Source: Alphaproteobacteria bacterium
GTDB lineage: Bacteria > Pseudomonadota > Alphaproteobacteria > Rhodobacterales > Rhodobacteraceae
Length of the DNA: 7,197 bases
Direction of reading: 5' to 3'
Assembly: GCA_030425945.1 (NCBI GenBank)
Contig: JAUHZL010000152.1
Location: 1-7,197, forward strand
In this document: positions 6,849-7,197 of the stretch, piece after piece
Numbering within the stretch: the stretch's first letter is position 1
Layout: every line of letters begins with the position of its first letter
The notes under the pieces: generated by a model
What the model saw: only the letters and a program-made list of their open reading frames with translations
Databases searched by the model: none
Told to the model about the DNA's origin: nothing
Position numbers and translations under genes: made by a program

Positions 6849-6906
6849 TTTACAGACAACCCGTGATGTGAGAACAGTATGGCAACACCGGAACACGGAG
6901 GATGCC

Positions 6907-7026
6907 ATGACCCGTTTCTTCAAGATGACCCCCGACGCCGCCCATGACTGGGTTCAGGACGCCATCGGTGGCGTTGCCCTCATCGGCGTCGTGTCGCTCC
7001 TGTTTTTCGTCCCGGCGGTCTTCTGA
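6907..7026 (+). CDS. Predicted 39-residue single-pass membrane protein
   Basis: I do not recognise a family. The product has 39 residues: a polar N-terminal half (MTRFFKMTPDAAHDWVQ, with Arg3, Lys6 and three Asp) and one hydrophobic stretch from about residue 19 to the end (AIGGVALIGVVSLLFF then VPAVF), long enough to cross the inner membrane once. There is no signal-peptidase site or charged C-terminus. The start is supported by GGAGG at 6897-6901, 5 bases before the ATG. The frame is open further upstream to 6757, but that extension overlaps recG and the promoter. It lies 101 bases after recG, behind its own promoter-like region with an SOS-type operator, and is followed by a structured stretch and a terminator, so it looks like an independent small transcription unit. 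By analogy only, SOS-induced mini membrane proteins such as Caulobacter SidA inhibit division. Sequence homology to SidA is not claimed. Confidence 0.65.
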   Translation: MTRFFKMTPDAAHDWVQDAIGGVALIGVVSLLFFVPAVF

Positions 7027-7060
7027 CGCCGGACCTCGCCCTGCCTGCGGTCTGTTTCGC

Positions 7061-7123
7061 GCCCGGCCTCCCGTTCCCCCAAACGGCTCCTTCGACACTG
7101 TCCCGTTGAAGCTCCGGCCGGGC
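7061..7123 (+). ncRNA. Candidate structured RNA (three-way junction) in the 3' region
   Basis: The stretch between the small gene and the terminator has no usable start codon, but it folds by eye into a compact shape. An outer 8-base stem GCCCGGCC/GGCCGGGC (7061-7068 with 7116-7123) encloses hairpin 1, CCGTT/AACGG (7071-7075 with 7082-7086), and hairpin 2, CTTCGAC/GTTGAAG (7090-7096 with 7105-7111, one G-U pair). The joining segments are only 2-4 bases. The loop of hairpin 2 holds CTGTC (7098-7102), complementary to GACAG at 7133-7137, so a pseudoknot is possible. It could be a 3'UTR element or a 3'-end-derived small RNA. In GC-rich DNA such pairing can be accidental. Confidence 0.35.
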
Positions 7124-7148
7124 ACACGCCTCGACAGACACGCCACTT

Positions 7149-7190
7149 GCCGCCGCGTTCCCCCCAAGAGCGCGGCGGCTTTTTCTTTTC
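7149..7190 (+). terminator. Intrinsic (Rho-independent) terminator
   Basis: A perfect 9-base stem GCCGCCGCG/CGCGGCGGC (7149-7157 with 7171-7179) with a 13-base loop is followed directly by TTTTTCTTTT (7180-7189). It would end transcription rightward, closing the unit that carries the small gene and, if there is read-through, the ligA-recG transcript. The opposite strand has no T-run, so it acts in one direction only. Confidence 0.9.
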
Positions 7191-7197
7191 GGAAGAT

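Noticed and set aside
4610..6859. A minus-strand open frame of 749 codons opposite recG
   Set aside because: Same reason: it mirrors recG codons, gives a His/Arg/Gln-rich product without recognisable domains, and runs through the recG promoter-distal region and the GTTC array.
6879..6947. A 22-codon frame starting at ATG 6879, overlapping the start of the small membrane-protein gene in another frame
   Set aside because: It has no ribosome-binding site and a Pro/Arg-rich end typical of out-of-frame reading. A regulatory leader peptide cannot be excluded, but nothing supports it.

Overview
The window looks like a chromosomal segment of a high-GC alphaproteobacterium, most likely from Rhodobacteraceae. 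The evidence is a sciP-ctrA pair (both proteins belong to the alphaproteobacterial cell-cycle and motility circuit), strong G/C preference at third codon positions, and a direct-repeat GTTC-N7-GTTC box of the alphaproteobacterial LexA type. I see no mobile element, CRISPR array, tRNA or rRNA. The gene backbone is ordinary housekeeping; the less expected material lies in the intergenic regions and in the last 400 bases.

Left part (1-1391): the tail of an unidentified plus-strand gene converges on mnmA (tRNA-uridine 2-sulfurtransferase, minus strand), and the two stop codons overlap inside a CTAG palindrome. The 137-base gap between mnmA and the divergent sciP holds a good candidate mnmA promoter and a near-consensus CtrA box on the sciP side.

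Middle part (1392-2515): sciP (DUF1153 CtrA inhibitor) is followed by the response-regulator gene ctrA. Their intergenic region carries a triplet of GGTTGT/ACAACC half-sites and a second near-consensus CtrA box. Both boxes lie about 50 bases before their gene and hold the only two TTAA tetramers I found in the window. This suggests that CtrA acts on its own gene and on the gene for its antagonist.

Right part (2516-6805): ligA (NAD-dependent DNA ligase) and recG (branch-migration helicase) follow on the same strand, with only 4 bases between them. They form a replication and repair pair.

Tail (6806-7197): downstream of recG is a compact unit that I cannot match to a known family. Four GTTC half-sites lie 10-11 bases apart, and the middle two form an exact GTTC-N7-GTTC SOS-type box next to a TAAAAT -10 element. 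Then comes a 39-residue predicted single-pass membrane protein with a good ribosome-binding site, a stretch that can fold as a three-way junction RNA, and a strong intrinsic terminator. By analogy only, an SOS-controlled mini membrane protein recalls the Caulobacter division inhibitor SidA. This is the best candidate in the window for something undescribed.
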